From Paraburkholderia ginsengiterrae (GTDB lineage Bacteria > Pseudomonadota > Gammaproteobacteria > Burkholderiales > Burkholderiaceae): DNA of 42,663 nt. Below are positions 19,220 to 27,815 of this stretch, in pieces. Both the position numbers and the translations under genes were made by a program. The stretch covers positions 1-42,663 of the forward strand of contig NZ_LXKA01000344.1 in NCBI RefSeq assembly GCF_001645125.1. The letters run 5' to 3'. Position 1 is the first letter of the stretch. Each line of letters begins with the position of its first letter. The notes beneath the pieces were generated by a model that was given only the letters and a program-made list of their open reading frames with translations, ran no database searches and had not been told where the DNA came from.

Positions 19220-20623
19220 TCAAACCTTATACCCAATCCGAACCCCACCCCAATGCCGACCACCAACGAAAACCGGCGCGGACGCATCCTTCATCAGCAC
19301 AAACTCACCACCTCCCATATCGCGCCGATAAGTCTGCAACAAAAACGCCTTGGCATGCGACGCGGCCGCCAGTCCCGTACGATCGTCGAACATCCGGCGA
19401 TTACGGCAATTCGCCATGTTCCAGACCACGTCATCGCGCTGCGGCAATGAAAACTTCAGATTGTGAGTGGGCAAATAGCCCCGCACATCGACCGCCGCGC
19501 AGAACGCCACGCGCGGATCGAGATCGAGCAGGGGCTCCTGAATCGCCGGCAACACGCGGTCAGTCAGCGCAGTAAAGCGAGTCAAAAACTGCGGCGGATT
19601 GCTCCCGGCCACGGGCACGTAGTGCTGATCGAACAGATCCTCGATCGACACTTCACCGCGCGCCACGGCCGTCTCGAATGCCTTGCCCACTTTTGCCGCG
19701 GCCTGTTGCACCGCTTCGATAAAACGCGTGTCCGCGGTCTCGACACCGGTCGCGGCGGTCAACTCGATCAAGGTCTCGGACACGCCGAGCAGATTCCCGA
19801 GGCGATCCTTCGCCTGCACGAAATTTTCGCTCGAATCCTCGACGCCGCTCGCCATCTCCAACACCTGGGCCTCGAGCCCGTCGCATTGCGTTTCAATCTC
19901 GCTGGTCAGTGCGGCGATCTGCCCGGCCTCGTCATTCAGATGTGCGATTGCATCGCCCGTTGCGTGCACGACTTCGCCGATCTTGCGCGTGCCTTCGCGC
20001 ACACGATGCGCCCGCGCCGTATTCACCGAACCCTCGCTGATCAACTGTTCGGTCTGCTGCGTGAGTTGCGCGAGCGTTGTCTCGATCTGTCCAGTGGCCT
20101 GCGCGGTCTTGGCCGACAGGTTCTTCACCTCGGCCGCGACCACCGCGAAACTTCTGCCGGATTCGCCGGCGCGCGCGGCCTCGATGGCGGCGTTCAGCGC
20201 CAGCAGATGGGTCTGGCGGGCAATCAGCGAAATCTCCTCGGAGACATGGCTCACATGCGCCAACGCGCTGCGTAGCGCGCTGATCTGGCTTTCGATGATT
20301 GTCACGCCTTCCACCAGGCCGTGAATATCGGCGAGCGACGCTTCCAGCGTCTGCTGCGATTCCTGCACGCCAGTCGCAGCTTCAGCGGAAACGTTGCGCA
20401 TCTTCCGCGCAGCGGCGGCAATGCGATGATTGCCCGCGAGCGTTTGCGCCGCGGATTCGCGCAACGCCCGGCATACGTGCGCCTGGCGCTGCACGCGCGC
20501 GGCCACTTCCTCGACGTGGCCCGAGACGTCGCAAATCTCGATGCCCAGTTTGCCGGCTTGCGCCGCGATATCGCCGACGAGCGTGTGTGAGCGGGCAGAG
20601 CGGCGAAAGCTGAAACGCGTCAT
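19220..20623 (-). CDS. Soluble methyl-accepting chemotaxis-type protein with C-terminal sensor domain
   Basis: This 467-residue protein has the chemoreceptor signalling tip at about 130-164 (ISLIARQTHLLALNAAIEAA and GRSFAVVAAEVKNL), flanked by long coiled coils. There is no signal peptide or membrane segment, so it is cytoplasmic. The order is reversed compared with most receptors: the signalling coil comes first, and a sensor-like domain follows at about 300-467. This domain ends in FLLQTYRRDMGGG, APVFVGGRHWGGVRIGY, which resembles cache-type ligand folds. It would talk to CheA/CheW. ATG 20623 has an ideal AGGAGA site, so the upstream extension to 20671 is rejected. Ligand unknown. Confidence 0.85.
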   Translation of the reverse strand: MTRFSFRRSARSHTLVGDIAAQAGKLGIEICDVSGHVEEVAARVQRQAHVCRALRESAAQTLAGNHRIAAAARKMRNVSAEAATGVQESQQTLEASLADIHGLVEGVTIIESQISALRSALAHVSHVSEEISLIARQTHLLALNAAIEAARAGESGRSFAVVAAEVKNLSAKTAQATGQIETTLAQLTQQTEQLISEGSVNTARAHRVREGTRKIGEVVHATGDAIAHLNDEAGQIAALTSEIETQCDGLEAQVLEMASGVEDSSENFVQAKDRLGNLLGVSETLIELTAATGVETADTRFIEAVQQAAAKVGKAFETAVARGEVSIEDLFDQHYVPVAGSNPPQFLTRFTALTDRVLPAIQEPLLDLDPRVAFCAAVDVRGYLPTHNLKFSLPQRDDVVWNMANCRNRRMFDDRTGLAAASHAKAFLLQTYRRDMGGGEFVLMKDASAPVFVGGRHWGGVRIGYKV

Positions 20624-20834
20624 GCTTGTCTCCTGGATGGCGCGCTTGGCGCAGTCAATTCGCGCGGCCATCCAGTGCGGATGCAGCGTCTCCTTGAAGC
20701 GTCTACGGCAGACTTTCGGTCAACTTGATAGGGGGTATCCCGCAGTCGTTATGATGTGAAGCCGACCTGGCCTTCTCGGGCACATTTACTGCGCCTGCCT
20801 TATTGACAGACCTTTCCGCTTCTTACCAGCAATT

Positions 20835-20951
20835 ATGTTCGACTCCTTTGCGCGCGTTTCGGGCTGGCAGCAGCTCTACCACCTATGGGAGCTGATCGTG
20901 ATACTCGCTAAATTTCTCTGGGGGCTGCTGCGCCTGCTGGGCGGTGGCTGA
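20835..20951 (+). CDS. Possible small membrane protein (38 residues)
   Basis: A short frame starts at ATG 20835 and encodes 38 residues with a single hydrophobic stretch (LIVILAKFLWGLLRLLGGG) preceded by an aromatic segment (WQQLYHLWE). This pattern is common in small single-span membrane proteins. There is no strong ribosome site and I recognise no family. It lies between the divergent chemoreceptor gene and the end of the convergent hydrolase gene. It may be chance. Confidence 0.35.
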   Translation: MFDSFARVSGWQQLYHLWELIVILAKFLWGLLRLLGGG

Positions 20952-21044
20952 GTGCCGGCGGCGCGGCGCGAGGGGAGCGGGATGCGCGCGAGGCATGTGC
21001 GCGCATCCGCGATTGAATGAATCAGATGGAGGAAGCAATCAAGG

Positions 21045-22034
21045 TCAGACGGCCGCCCGGTTCGAGTCTTCGTCGGCCAGCAAAGGTGTTGCGCGCGTGC
21101 CGAGAAACGCGCGCAGATCTGCCATGACCTGCTCGGGCGCTTCTTCCATGGGAATGTGGCCGAGTCCCGGGTACATGACCGACTTCGCGCCCGGAATGCG
21201 GCTTGCGAATTCGGCCGCGTGCGCCGGCGGAATCCAGCGATCTTTCGCACCCCATAGCACCAGCGCCGGCACATCGAGCGTCTTCAGCACGTTGGTGTCG
21301 ACTTCCTTGAAGTCGAGCGTCGGCACCATCTTGCCGATGGCGGCGCGCGTGCCTTCGCCATGGAAAAACTCGACGTAGCGGCGTAGCGTGACCGCGTCGA
21401 TCTTGCGCGGATCGCCATACACATTGCGCACCGCGCTTTTGATAATGGCCTCGGGCAGCCACCTGGGCGAACTGACGCGCACCAGCGCGCTATTGAACAG
21501 GCCGATATATATTGGCAGCTTCATTGGGAAGCCGGCCGAATCGATCAACACGAGCCGTTCGACAGCGTCGCGATGACGCACCGCGTAGTCCCACGAAATC
21601 AGCCCACCGAGCGAGTTGCCCACGAACGTCGCGCGCGAAATGCCGAGCGCCTGCATGAAGGTATCGATGAAACGCCGGTAAGTCGGCAGATTCATGGTTT
21701 CGATTTTGCCGGCGCTGGAGCGCAGCGGCCCGGTTACGCCGAACGGCGGCAGATCGAGGCGAATCACGCGATGATCGCGCTTGAGTTCATCGGCGACGCG
21801 GTCCCATGTGTGCAGCGAAGACGCAAAGCCGTGAATCATCACGATGATATCGCCGCTGCCTTCGTCGACGTAATGCACGTCGGCGCCCATGATCTCGACA
21901 AACCTGGAGCCGCTTTGCGTATAGCGTCGCCGCAATTCGGCGCGCGACACGCTAGTGATGCCGAGTCGCGCGGCGAGCGAGCGCGACGGCAGGCGTGCAG
22001 CCGAGGCGCGTGTGTTGGAATCGAAACCTGTCAT
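21045..22034 (-). CDS. Alpha/beta hydrolase
   Basis: This 329-residue hydrolase has the oxyanion motif HGF (68-70), nucleophile elbow GNSLGG (Ser 141), acid Asp 265 in WGAKDRW and His 293 in GLGHIP, so the catalytic triad is complete. A cap domain lies between about 165 and 240. No signal peptide; the first 40 residues are Arg/Ser-rich and may not all be translated. It lies 56 bases downstream of a Baeyer-Villiger-type monooxygenase on the same strand. By context it may cleave the ester or lactone made by that enzyme; this is inference. Confidence 0.88.
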   Translation of the reverse strand: MTGFDSNTRASAARLPSRSLAARLGITSVSRAELRRRYTQSGSRFVEIMGADVHYVDEGSGDIIVMIHGFASSLHTWDRVADELKRDHRVIRLDLPPFGVTGPLRSSAGKIETMNLPTYRRFIDTFMQALGISRATFVGNSLGGLISWDYAVRHRDAVERLVLIDSAGFPMKLPIYIGLFNSALVRVSSPRWLPEAIIKSAVRNVYGDPRKIDAVTLRRYVEFFHGEGTRAAIGKMVPTLDFKEVDTNVLKTLDVPALVLWGAKDRWIPPAHAAEFASRIPGAKSVMYPGLGHIPMEEAPEQVMADLRAFLGTRATPLLADEDSNRAAV

Positions 22035-22090
22035 GTTTTATTGTCTCCCTTGTAATTCGATTGAACTCGAATCAGATTGCAGCCGCCGCG

Positions 22091-23581
22091 TTACGGCGCG
22101 AACCGATAGTCATGGGGCCGCACACGCCGCGTGCGTTTGCGAAAACTGAAGGTGAATCCCGGCCACAACGCAGTCACTTTGCCGCTTCGCGTCTGATACC
22201 AGCTATGACATCCGCTGGTCCACACCGAGTGCTGCATGGCCGCTTGCAGGCGCGCATTGAAATCGCGCTGGACGTCCGCCCGCAAGTTCATCGTGCGAGC
22301 GTTGCGCCGGCGCAATACACGCAGGCAATCGGCGATGTACTGCACTTGCGACTCGATCATGTAGATCATCGAGTTGTGCCCGAGCCCCGTATTCGGGCCG
22401 GCGATCATGAAGAAATTCGGAAAGTTCGCCACACTGACGCCGAAGTAAGCTTCCGGTCCGTCGCGCAACCACAGGGCGCCGAGATCGGCACCATCGAGGC
22501 CGGTCACGTCGAACGGTGCGCCGACGTCGTTGACCTGGAAGCCCGTGCCGCAAATGATCGCATCGGCGCGATGATGCGCGCCGTCTTCGGTGACGATGCC
22601 GTCGGCGACGATTTCGCGGATGCCGCTCGTCACCACGTCGACGTTCGGCTGGCCGAGTGCCGGGTAGTAATCGCTCGACAGCAGCACTCGCTTGCAGCCG
22701 AAGCGGTAGTTCGGCGTCAGCTTGGCGCGCAGAGCCGGATCCTTGACGCGTCGTTCGAGATAGCTCAGGCTGAACTTCATCGGAAACTTCATCAGCTTCG
22801 GATTCACCACGAATGCGATCGCGCGCGATTCGTGTTGCCAGTACATCGCACTGCGCACGAAGAACTGGGTGGCTGGCAAGTTCCGAAACAACCAGTGCGC
22901 GCGCGAACCGATCGGCTTGTTGGGCTTGGGCATCACCCAAGGCGCGGTGCGCTGGAACAGATCGAGATGCGCGACGCGCGGCTGGATCTGCGGCACGAAC
23001 TGGACCGCGCTCGCACCGGTGCCGATCACCGCGACGCGTTTGCCTTCCAGCGGGTACGCATGGTCCCAGCGTGCCGAGTGAAACAGCTTGCCTTCGAAGC
23101 GCTCGAGCCCGGCGATCCGCGGCATGGCCGGGCGGGACAAGGGGCCGCTTGCGGCGATCACGACATCGGCCTCGATGCTTTCGTGCACGCCGTTCACATC
23201 GAGTTCGACGTGCCAGACCTGACGCGTGTCGTCGAAACGCGCCGCGCTCACGCGGGCGTTGTAACGCACATAGCGATCCACGTCATACTTGCGCGCGCAA
23301 TGCTTCAGATAGGCGAAGATTTCCGCCTGGCCGCCGAACGCATGCGACCACGCAGGATTGGGCTCGAACGAAAACGAATAGAGGTGCGACGGCACATCGC
23401 AGGTTGCGCCGGGGTAGGTGTTGTCGCGCCACGTGCCGCCGATATCGCCGGCGGCCTCGTAAATCGTGAACGACGTGATGCCCATGCGCTGCAGGCGTAT
23501 CGCCATGCCGATGCCGGCAAAGCCGCTTCCAACAATCGCGATGCGCGGCGTGGCGGGTGTGGCAGGTGAGGCGGGCGTCAC
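22091..23581 (-). CDS. Flavin-containing Baeyer-Villiger-type monooxygenase
   Basis: This 496-residue enzyme has two dinucleotide-binding sites, GSGFAG (18-23, FAD) and GTGASA (NADPH). The fingerprint FEGKLFHSARWDH between them fits the FxGxxxHxxxW pattern of Baeyer-Villiger monooxygenases. GGTWRDNTYPGATCDVPSHL is also typical. Such enzymes insert oxygen next to a ketone to give an ester or lactone. The start is taken as GTG 23581, because GGAGAA lies 6 bases upstream and the FAD motif falls where expected; a frame extending to 23833 overlaps the divergent regulator and is unlikely. It is probably the first gene of an operon with the hydrolase. Confidence 0.87.
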   Translation of the reverse strand: MTPASPATPATPRIAIVGSGFAGIGMAIRLQRMGITSFTIYEAAGDIGGTWRDNTYPGATCDVPSHLYSFSFEPNPAWSHAFGGQAEIFAYLKHCARKYDVDRYVRYNARVSAARFDDTRQVWHVELDVNGVHESIEADVVIAASGPLSRPAMPRIAGLERFEGKLFHSARWDHAYPLEGKRVAVIGTGASAVQFVPQIQPRVAHLDLFQRTAPWVMPKPNKPIGSRAHWLFRNLPATQFFVRSAMYWQHESRAIAFVVNPKLMKFPMKFSLSYLERRVKDPALRAKLTPNYRFGCKRVLLSSDYYPALGQPNVDVVTSGIREIVADGIVTEDGAHHRADAIICGTGFQVNDVGAPFDVTGLDGADLGALWLRDGPEAYFGVSVANFPNFFMIAGPNTGLGHNSMIYMIESQVQYIADCLRVLRRRNARTMNLRADVQRDFNARLQAAMQHSVWTSGCHSWYQTRSGKVTALWPGFTFSFRKRTRRVRPHDYRFAP

Positions 23582-23653
23582 GGCGTTCTCCAGCAGGGGG
23601 CGAATGTCGGATGTATGCAGTTGTCGATTGCAGTCTATCGAGAGATAACGCGC

Positions 23654-23682
23654 AGGGTAGACAACTGTACACTTGGCGTCAA
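23654..23682 (-). promoter_or_regulatory. Putative promoter of the monooxygenase-hydrolase operon
   Basis: On the minus strand TTGACG (23677-23682) and TACCCT (23654-23659) are 17 bases apart, giving a leader of about 65 bases. The -35 overlaps the CTTG-GCGT-CAAG inverted repeat at 23672-23683. Confidence 0.4.
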
Positions 23683-23685
23683 GAT

Positions 23686-23709
23686 CGTTTAGAGTACTGC
23701 TATTAAACG
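23686..23709. promoter_or_regulatory. Inverted repeat between divergent tetR and monooxygenase genes
   Basis: CGTTTA (23686-23691) and TAAACG (23704-23709) form a perfect 6-bp inverted repeat with a 12-base centre, 27 bases before the TetR-type start. Together with the CTTG/CAAG repeat at 23672-23683 it is the best operator candidate for the divergent regulator. No binding data can be read from sequence. Confidence 0.4.
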
Positions 23710-23736
23710 CGTGCGCCACGCCATGATTGAAAACCC

Positions 23737-24414
23737 ATGACATCCTTACCCGAATCGGCGTCTGCTTCCGGTCACGGCGTGGCCGCCGAGCAGGCGTTGC
23801 CGGCCGGCAAGCGCAAGCTGATCGAGGCTGCATTGCGGCTGACGGCGGGCGGCCGCAGCTTTGCCAGCCTGGGTTTGCGCGAGCTGGCGCGCGAGGCGGG
23901 GCTCAACCCCAACACGTTCTACCGTCATTTCGACACGCTCGACGATCTGGCGCGCGAGGCGGTCGAGTCGGTCAGCCGGCGCCTGCGTCCGATGTTGCGG
24001 CGCGAGCGCTGGCTCGCCGCACACGACGAGCCGCACAGCGTGCCGCGCCGCGCCTGTGTGGCGTTTTTCGAGTTCGCGCAGGAAAACCGCGAAGCTTTTC
24101 TGAGCGCGCTGGCCGAATATCACGGCACGTCGCCCGCGCTGCGCGAAGCGGTGCGCGCAAATCTCCACGAGGTGTCGGCGGAAATGGCGGACGATGTGGT
24201 GCAGCTGAAACTGATGCCAATGCTCACGCGCGAAACCGTCGACGAAGTCTGCACGCAGATCGTGCTGCAACTGTTTCATCTGTCGGCTGAGTATCTCGAC
24301 GCATCAGCTGCGCGGCGGGATGCGCTGGTTGCGTACGCGGAGCGTTTCATCGTCAGACTGTTCTCGGGGGCGATGGTGCTGGCGCAGCTTGAGCCGGGCA
24401 GGGCGCCGGCGTAG
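23737..24414 (+). CDS. TetR-family regulator, FabR-like
   Basis: This 225-residue protein has a TetR HTH at about 25-75: KLIEAALRLTAGGRSFASLGLRELAREAGLNPNTFYRHFDTLDDL, of which RSFASLGLRELAREAG and FYRHF closely resemble FabR/DesT-type regulators of fatty acid metabolism. The C-terminal ligand domain has FFEFAQENREAF and EYHGTSPALREAV, again FabR-like. It is divergent from the monooxygenase-hydrolase operon and probably represses it and itself. The ligand could be a lipid or acyl compound by analogy, which is inference. Confidence 0.85.
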   Translation: MTSLPESASASGHGVAAEQALPAGKRKLIEAALRLTAGGRSFASLGLRELAREAGLNPNTFYRHFDTLDDLAREAVESVSRRLRPMLRRERWLAAHDEPHSVPRRACVAFFEFAQENREAFLSALAEYHGTSPALREAVRANLHEVSAEMADDVVQLKLMPMLTRETVDEVCTQIVLQLFHLSAEYLDASAARRDALVAYAERFIVRLFSGAMVLAQLEPGRAPA

Positions 24415-24464
24415 ACGCGGGCCTGAGACGTCGTGATTTGACGTTTGAAAACGGATCTGCATAA

Positions 24465-24500
24465 AAAACAGGCTCGCTTCACATGGAAGGAGCCTGTTTT
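24465..24500. terminator. Bidirectional terminator between tetR and the TPR protein gene
   Basis: A perfect 10-bp inverted repeat, AAAACAGGCT (24465-24474) and AGCCTGTTTT (24491-24500), has a nested CTTC/GAAG stem in its loop. Read on the minus strand it ends in at least six T; on the plus strand it ends in four T. It can serve both convergent genes. Confidence 0.8.
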
Positions 24501-24549
24501 CATTGCTGCGTGCTTATTGGCCTCGATTAATGGCCTCGATGGCCGCCGC

Positions 24550-25746
24550 TCAGGTGTCGGTCCAGCCGCCGGAGTCGTCGTTATTGCCCATGTCGACTCC
24601 GCCGCCGCTGTTGTCGCTCCAGTCGTTCGAACCCTGGCCGAAGTCGACTCCGCCGCCGTTGCCGCCGTCGTTGCGGCGACGGCGCAGTTCGTCGTCGTCG
24701 ACGATCACGTCACGCTCCACCACGCGTTCACGTCCCGAATTCAACGCTTCGCCAAGCAACACGCCGGTCAGCAGACCGCCCATGCCGCCGCCGAATCCTC
24801 CGCCGCCTTGCTGCACGATGACCTGCGGCTGCTGCTGATACGGTCCTTGCTGCGGATAGGGCGCTTGCGGCGGATTGCCGAAACGTTCGGCTTCCTGAGC
24901 ATACGGCGATTGCTGACTGCTGGCAGCGGGCGCGGCATACGGATCGGGCCGGCCGTCGGCGCGTGCGCGCATGCTCGCGAGACGCTGTTCCAGTTCGTCG
25001 AGTTGGTACGGCGGCACGGGATTCTTGCTGTTCGACAGCGTTTCGACGAGGCCGCGCAACTGATCTTCAGTCGCTTCGACTTCCTTTTCAAGCGCCTCAT
25101 GACCTTGCGCGGTGGAGAGTTTCACGTCGAGCTTGAGTGAACGCACGGTGTTGAGCATCTCGGTGGCGCGCTTGAGTTGCACGCGGCGGTCGTCGTCGGC
25201 CTGCGTGTCACCCTGGGTGCGGGCACGCCGCAAGGTCCAGCGCAGCACCAGCGCGATCACGCCGAACAGCACCGCGATGCCAACCCACATGCCGATGCCC
25301 GGACCATGCTTTTGCGGCACTTGCGTCATCATGGCCGACTGCTGCTGCACGGCGGGCGCCGTCTGCTGCACGAATGGATTCGCCGCGCGTGCTGTGGTAT
25401 TGCCGCCTGCGCCGCCGGCGCGTTCCGCGTCCTTGCGGATGCGCGCTTCGGTTTGCGCGAAGCGGGTCGGGTCGGTGAAGCGGATTTGCGGGTCGAGCGT
25501 CTTGGCCTGTTGCACCTGAGCCAGTGCGTCGCCGTAGCGGCCCTCGCGGTTGAGCACCTGTGCGTACAGATAGTGCGCGCGCGCATTGTTGGGATGCGCC
25601 TGCAGCACCTCGCTCAGACCTGCGTCGGCCTGCTGCCAGTTGCCTTGCGCCATGGCCGATTCGATCTGCTGAACCGTCGGCACGGCGAACGCCGCTGCTG
25701 AGACAAACAGCAACGAGGCGAACACCGCTGAGAGAAATTTTTTCAT
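24550..25746 (-). CDS. TPR-containing membrane protein with Gly/Asp-rich tail (pspA operon)
   Basis: This 398-residue protein has, in order: a signal-like segment (1-22), TPR-like helices (about 25-95, NNARAHYLYAQVLNREGRYGDAL), a low-complexity linker, a membrane segment at about 152-168 (MWVGIAVLFGVIALVL), a cytoplasmic coiled region (180-260), a Pro/Gln-rich stretch (PYPQQGPYQQQPQ), a Gly-rich hydrophobic patch (GGGFGGGMGGLLTGVLLGEAL) and an acidic Gly/Asn/Asp tail. I do not know a name for it. It is 90 bases downstream of pspA on the same strand, so it probably works with PspA at the inner membrane. The coiled region is a possible PspA contact; this is inference. Confidence 0.75.
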   Translation of the reverse strand: MKKFLSAVFASLLFVSAAAFAVPTVQQIESAMAQGNWQQADAGLSEVLQAHPNNARAHYLYAQVLNREGRYGDALAQVQQAKTLDPQIRFTDPTRFAQTEARIRKDAERAGGAGGNTTARAANPFVQQTAPAVQQQSAMMTQVPQKHGPGIGMWVGIAVLFGVIALVLRWTLRRARTQGDTQADDDRRVQLKRATEMLNTVRSLKLDVKLSTAQGHEALEKEVEATEDQLRGLVETLSNSKNPVPPYQLDELEQRLASMRARADGRPDPYAAPAASSQQSPYAQEAERFGNPPQAPYPQQGPYQQQPQVIVQQGGGGFGGGMGGLLTGVLLGEALNSGRERVVERDVIVDDDELRRRRNDGGNGGGVDFGQGSNDWSDNSGGGVDMGNNDDSGGWTDT

Positions 25747-25836
25747 GTGCGGACCGGGCGCGATGCGCCCGTCTCCTTCAGTCGATTCCGGCGGCCGCGG
25801 GATTGCCGGCCGCCGTGGGCACTGCCGCCGGCGCGA

Positions 25837-26517
25837 TTACTGGGCCGGCGTGTTGAGCTGCTTCTTCAACGCTTCGAGACGATCTTCGACGGACGGGCCG
25901 CGGTTCAGGTCGGCGAGCTTGTCGTCGAGCGCCTTGCCGGTCTTCACGTCGGCAGAATTCAGGCGAGCGTCCGAGCGGGCATTCGACAATGCCACCTTGT
26001 CTTCCAGCTTCTGGAAATCTTCGGACAGATTCTTGCCGCCGATGCCACCCAGCGCCGTGGCCGCGACATCTTTGGCCTGCGCGATCTGCTGCTTGGCCTG
26101 GAGGATGTTCGAGCGTGCGTTCAGGTCGTTGCGACGGCTGCGCATGTCGTCGATCTGGCTCTTCAGTTGCGCGACCGACGGCTCCAGCGAAGTCAGTTCC
26201 TTCGCCAGCGCGTCGCGTTCCGCTTCGGCCGTGGCCTGCGCGCCGAGGGCTTCGCGTGCGAGCGCTTCGTCGCCGGATTGCAGCGCGCGTTTGGCGCCGT
26301 CTTCGTACTTCTTTGCCTTGTCCGCGGCAACATCGCGCTTGCTTTGCTGCGTGGCAACCTGCGCCTGAATCTCGATCAGCGAGTTCTCGGCTTTGGCGAT
26401 GCTCTCATCGAGCTCGCGCACGATCTGGCGCGAATCGCGCGACGGGTCCTGCACGGAATCGGCTGCGTCGTTCAGGAGACCTTTAAGCGTGCGCGAAATG
26501 CTGTCAAAAAGCGACAT
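25837..26517 (-). CDS. pspA: PspA/IM30-family membrane-stress protein
   Basis: This 226-residue protein is nearly all helical coiled coil. It starts MSLFDSISRTLKGLLNDAAD, which corresponds to the amphipathic membrane-binding helix of PspA/Vipp1, and continues with IVRELDESIAKAENSLIEIQ and a long charged coil. ESCRT-III-like PspA proteins coat and seal damaged inner membrane. ATG 26517 is chosen for its GGAGG site; the frame upstream is not needed. pspB, pspC and pspF are not adjacent; instead a TPR membrane protein follows. Confidence 0.88.
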   Translation of the reverse strand: MSLFDSISRTLKGLLNDAADSVQDPSRDSRQIVRELDESIAKAENSLIEIQAQVATQQSKRDVAADKAKKYEDGAKRALQSGDEALAREALGAQATAEAERDALAKELTSLEPSVAQLKSQIDDMRSRRNDLNARSNILQAKQQIAQAKDVAATALGGIGGKNLSEDFQKLEDKVALSNARSDARLNSADVKTGKALDDKLADLNRGPSVEDRLEALKKQLNTPAQ

Positions 26518-27073
26518 GAAAACCTCCAAAGAATGTAAACGGCGCTGAATAATCCCGCGCGCCCAACTGCATTCAACTGCTACTTTACGCCGCTGCGCGC
26601 GAAGCTGCGCAACGTTCGAACCGGAGTTCAGGGCGCACACGCCAATTGCAATAGCGGCGCCTTGAATTGTTCGATTCGAATATCGTTTGGCAAGCAGCCT
26701 CAAATGTTAAAACGCGCGGCACGTTATTCAGCCGCTCGCGGATATTACACCATGGGTTCTCTTAAAACCGGCTTAAAGGGTTCGATGACAAAATGCCTAA
26801 CATTGCATGCGGCAAATGTCGCCGGCGTGAATCGGCGCGGTGTGTACGCATTGTTATTGAAGTAACTGTCGATGCAAGCGAGCGCGTTCAGACGTGTCCT
26901 GTAAATCGAGGAAATGCATGCGTCACGAGACTTTTGGATCTGCACGATGCTGTGGCAAGCGGTACCCGATATATCAATGCTTGCAATTCTGAAAGCTCGC
27001 GGCGTTGATCAGTATCGGGCAAGCACAGACAGCGTGCCGATTCGCATTGTGCGACAGGCCGCGCCCATGTCTG
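26518..27073. other. Intergenic region with no supported gene
   Basis: This 556-base stretch is visibly lower in G+C than its surroundings. Several frames of 60-80 codons are open but none has a ribosome site with family resemblance. It must hold the pspA promoter at its left side; TAAAGT near 26590 on the minus strand is a possible -10, without a good -35. No sigma-54 site was recognised, unlike enterobacterial pspA. Confidence 0.45.
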
Positions 27074-27697
27074 CTACGCGAAGCGGCCGCCTTTGGTGCT
27101 TGGATCGCCGAGGGGATCGTCGTCTTCGCGCGCGCTATCGAGGCGAGGGCGTTTGAGCACGCTGCGCAATTGCGCGTCTGCATCGGCTTGCTGCGAGGAG
27201 GCGCCCGCAGAGGAGCCGTCGGTTGCCGCCGCTTTGGCCGCCGCCACGCGTGCGACTGCTTCGGCTGTTGCCGCGGCCTGCTCGTCGACTTCAGCGGCGA
27301 GGGCGGCTGCGACACCCGCCGGCAGCAAGGGGGCTGGCTGCGGCGCCACGGCGGTGCCCGGTGCCGAATCTGAAGCCGCCGCGGCGACATCGTCTGCCGG
27401 CGCGCCGGTCGTGCTGCCGCCGCGCTTTTGCAGGGCGGCGGGCAACGCCTCGCGTGCGTGCCGCGTGCTGCGCGCAACGCGCTGCAGCGCCGCGTCGAGC
27501 GCGTCCGGTGCGCGCGGCGCGCGCAGACGGTCGACGATGCTAGCCGCTTTCACCTGTTCGCCGGTCGCGCCGAAATTCATTACCGCGCGCCGCATCAGTT
27601 CGCTGACGCTAATGCCCAGATTGTCGGCGGTGGCGGTGATCGCGCGTTTCTGCGCGGTCGTGACGAATACGACGATGCGTTCGCTGGGCTTGTTCAT
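27074..27697 (-). CDS. Ribbon-helix-helix-like protein with Ala-rich tail
   Basis: This 207-residue protein is not recognised by name. Its first 45 residues (SERIVVFVTTAQKRAITATADNLG then ISVSELMRRAVMNFG) have a strand followed by two helices, as in ribbon-helix-helix DNA-binding or MobC-like proteins. The rest is strongly Ala-rich with short charged segments and ends in a polar tail, probably flexible. ATG 27697 fits the start of the domain. It is divergent from mrcA and could be a DNA-binding accessory factor, but nothing in the context proves a role. No plasmid mobilisation genes are nearby. Confidence 0.65.
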   Translation of the reverse strand: MNKPSERIVVFVTTAQKRAITATADNLGISVSELMRRAVMNFGATGEQVKAASIVDRLRAPRAPDALDAALQRVARSTRHAREALPAALQKRGGSTTGAPADDVAAAASDSAPGTAVAPQPAPLLPAGVAAALAAEVDEQAAATAEAVARVAAAKAAATDGSSAGASSQQADADAQLRSVLKRPRLDSAREDDDPLGDPSTKGGRFA

Positions 27698-27815
27698 GGT
27701 CGGCTCGCATACTTGTTGGCATGGGCGGTTCGGGGCACGCATCTGGCGCGCGCCGAGTCCATCATATGACGAGTTGCCCCGATGCGGAACGGGCGCGGCA
27801 TTAAAATCCCGTGAC

